DNA of 64,000 bases from Cyanophora paradoxa (Eukaryota; Glaucocystophyceae; Cyanophorales; Cyanophoraceae): assembly GCA_004431415.1 (NCBI GenBank), contig QPMI01000023.1:124001-188000 (forward strand), in the 5' to 3' direction. Position 1 is the stretch's first letter. Every line of letters begins with the position of its first letter. The notes beneath the pieces were generated by a model. That model was not told the origin of the DNA. It ran no database searches and was given only the letters and a program-made list of their open reading frames with translations. Positions 62,422-64,000 of this stretch are shown here, piece after piece. The position numbers and the translations under genes are program-made.

Positions 62422-64000
62422 TCATTCGAGTTCGAACTGGAGAGAGTTGGAGAGCCGAACGGGCCCCGCGAGCTTCGAATTCGAAGGGGCGGCGGCGGGG
62501 GCTTCGGGGGGCCTCTCGGGCGCTGGGGCCGGGACGGCGGGCGCCGCGAGGGGCGAGTCCGAAGGCCGCCGCGCCTCCTCCGGGGGCGCCAGGTCGAGGC
62601 TCACCGTCAGCCTGCGCGCGGTACCCCCGGAGCGCGAGTGAGTGCTTTCGAATCCGCGCGGGGCCGCTTCTCGCGGACCTGTGCGCCGCCTTGTCCCAGC
62701 TCGCGTCCCCCGAGTCCTCGTCCACCTTCTCGGGCAGGATAACCTGCCGGCGGGATTCGAACCCGGGCCTGGACGGCGAGAGGCTCGCACGGCACCGGCT
62801 CACCAGGAGGCTGTACCGGTCGGGAACGGAGAGGGAAACGCTGTACCCCGTGATATCCAGCTCGATGTCCGCGGCCGAGTCCTGGGGGAAGAAGTCAGGG
62901 AGGGGTACGAGGCGGGCGGGGCGGGGGCGGGGGGCGGGGGTACGCGCCACGAGGGGAAGGTCGATGGCGACACGCACGCGGCGCTCTCCCTCCGGGCGCT
63001 CGAGCTCGTAGTGGGGGGTACGCGTCGTCTTCTTCTTCTCGGCGGGGGGGAACGCGAAGTGGGACTTGCGCCCCGGCAGCTCCGGGGCGGAACTGGGGGG
63101 AGGGGCGGAGGGGGGAGCCGAGGAGGGGGAAGGGGCGGGTTGGGAGAACGAAGCAGAGGGGTGCGACCGCGCGGCGGCCGCCGCGGCGGCGAAAGCCGCC
63201 GCCGCCGCCGCGTCGCCGCCGGATTTCGATGTACCCTGGCCGCCCGAGTCCTGCTCGTCGATCTCCTCCACCAGCGCCTTCTTCTCCGCACGGATGTAGT
63301 GCGGCGGCGGCTTCTCCGGGCCCTTGTAGCTGAGGTTGGGCAGCTTGTACCCTGCGCGGCCGCGCGGCGCTCAGGCGGGGCGCGTTCCGAAGGCGCGCGA
63401 GGCGGCGGCGGCGCCGCGCGCGCACTCCGGTCGAGCTGCTCGCTGTGCTTCTGCTGGATGCGCTCGATGACGAGGTCGGCAAGGAAGGCGCGCAGGTTCT
63501 TGTCGCCCTTCATCGCGTCCTGCACCGGCTTGCTGTTGAAGACCGCGTCGTACGCGATGCACTCGCGTCCCGCTGCAGTGCGCGCGGCGCGTCAGCGAGC
63601 GCGAGCGCGCGGCGGCGGGCGGCGGCTCGCCCTTGTCCTTCTCGGGCCGCGGGGCGCCGAGGCTGAGCGGGATGCGCCACTGCACCGACTCCTCGTCGAT
63701 CGAGGGGCACTTGGAGGGATCCGCTGGTGCCGGGATCTTCGGGCTGTGCAGAATGTTGGCGAAGACTTTCGTCCCGTCCTCCCGCTTCGTCTGGGGGCGG
63801 ACGCCGGCGGATCAAATCGCGGCGCCCCAAGGCTCGCCAGGGAAGGCGTGCGGCCAGCCTCACCTTGATGCAGAAGCCCACCTGAGGCTCTACGATCTCC
63901 ATGTTGGGCGGAACGGGCGGCGGCTCGACAGGCGCGGCGCTCCCATCTTCGCCAGCAGCGCCCGCGGCCGCCATGGATGCCAGGAGCTGTGCGGCAACCT
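62422..64000 (-). CDS. PIH1-domain protein (dynein assembly / R2TP-type cofactor), 5' end may lie outside
   Basis: Adaptor of the Hsp90-R2TP type. Several family members (Kintoun/MOT48/PIH1D types) pre-assemble axonemal dynein. Exons from right: MEIVEPQVGFCIKV (about 63,905-63,860), KREDGTKVFANILHSPKIPA (about 63,790), CPSIDEESVQWRIPLSLG (about 63,710-63,655), GRECIAYDAVFNSKPVQDAM and LRAFLADLVIERIQQKHSEQ (63,570-63,435): a PIH1 N-domain. Next come GYKLPNLSYKGPEKPPPHYI, an Ala/Ser/Pro-rich linker (63,220-63,060), and a CS-like C-domain: HYELERPEGERRVRVAIDLP (about 63,020-62,960), DIELDITGYSVSLSVPDRYS (about 62,872-62,815) and RLTVSLDLAPPEEARR (near 62,600-62,560). TGA 62,422-62,424. An ATG lies at 63,974, but the frame is open to the window edge (AAQLLAS), so the true start may be beyond. 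The subfamily cannot be fixed by eye. Its presence hints at a flagellated organism. Confidence 0.82.

Noticed and set aside
62740-62800. tRNA-like B-box (GGGTTCGAATCC on the minus strand)
   Set aside because: No matching A-box, acceptor stem or anticodon arm is found at the right spacing. The sequence lies within a PIH1-domain gene, and TTCGAA words are common in this window.

Overview
This is a GC-rich nuclear window from a eukaryote. Every recognisable gene is cut by many short introns. Bacterial features (operons, Shine-Dalgarno sites) are absent. The families present point to a single-celled, probably flagellated alga or other protist rather than a land plant or fungus: soluble-type adenylyl cyclases, a TBCK-like protein, a ZNFX1-like helicase, an SPX-EXS phosphate transporter, a PIH1-domain dynein-assembly type protein and a REJ/GAIN surface protein. 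I cannot name the species from sequence alone.

Layout, left to right. (1) 1-8,688: copy A of a segmental duplication, carrying the 5' part of a REJ/GAIN-type secreted protein gene (minus), an F-box/leucine-rich protein gene (minus) and an XPR1/PHO1-type SPX-EXS gene (plus) that stops abruptly inside its EXS domain. (2) 8,618-11,980: a TBCK-like pseudokinase-TBC gene (minus), cut inside its TBC domain at the same junction. (3) 12,740-21,961: first soluble adenylyl cyclase-type gene (plus). (4) 22,895-23,376: small EF-hand-like gene (plus). (5) 23,831-32,863: complete ZNFX1-like gene (minus), from N-terminal CCCH fingers through a superfamily-1 helicase and NFX1-type fingers to a C-terminal RZ-type finger. 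(6) 33,058-35,491: an intronless pyrimidine-rich insertion with an A11 tail, flanked by a 9-bp direct repeat, which I read as a retrocopy or retroelement fragment. (7) 36,191-47,848: second soluble adenylyl cyclase-type gene (plus). (8) 48,590-59,948: copy B of the duplicated block, with complete REJ/GAIN and F-box genes; its XPR1 gene continues intact to 62,277. (9) 62,422 to the right edge: a PIH1-domain gene (minus).

The main story is structural. A block of at least 8.7 kb has been copied in direct orientation about 51.2 kb away. Its right junction at about 8,688 truncates both XPR1 copy A and TBCK, which converge on that point. Copy B is intact, so it is the likely source. The duplication also acts as a natural experiment. 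Introns differ by indels and by a small MITE-like element present only in copy A (and again in an intron of the second cyclase), and the REJ gene pair differs more in protein sequence than the F-box or XPR1 pairs. Intron signals are unusual: donors are often GTACCCC or GTGCG, a CTGACG branch-like motif recurs, and several introns hold (GATCT)n arrays that repeat a branch-like CTGAT.

Functionally, the two cyclases would make cAMP in response to bicarbonate/calcium-type signals if they behave like their family. XPR1 handles phosphate export and inositol-pyrophosphate sensing, ZNFX1 is an RNA-surveillance helicase, and the PIH1 protein belongs to the dynein/R2TP assembly group. Beyond the duplication I see no evidence that neighbouring genes form a single pathway. 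Exon edges are hand-read and approximate unless a splice site is quoted.
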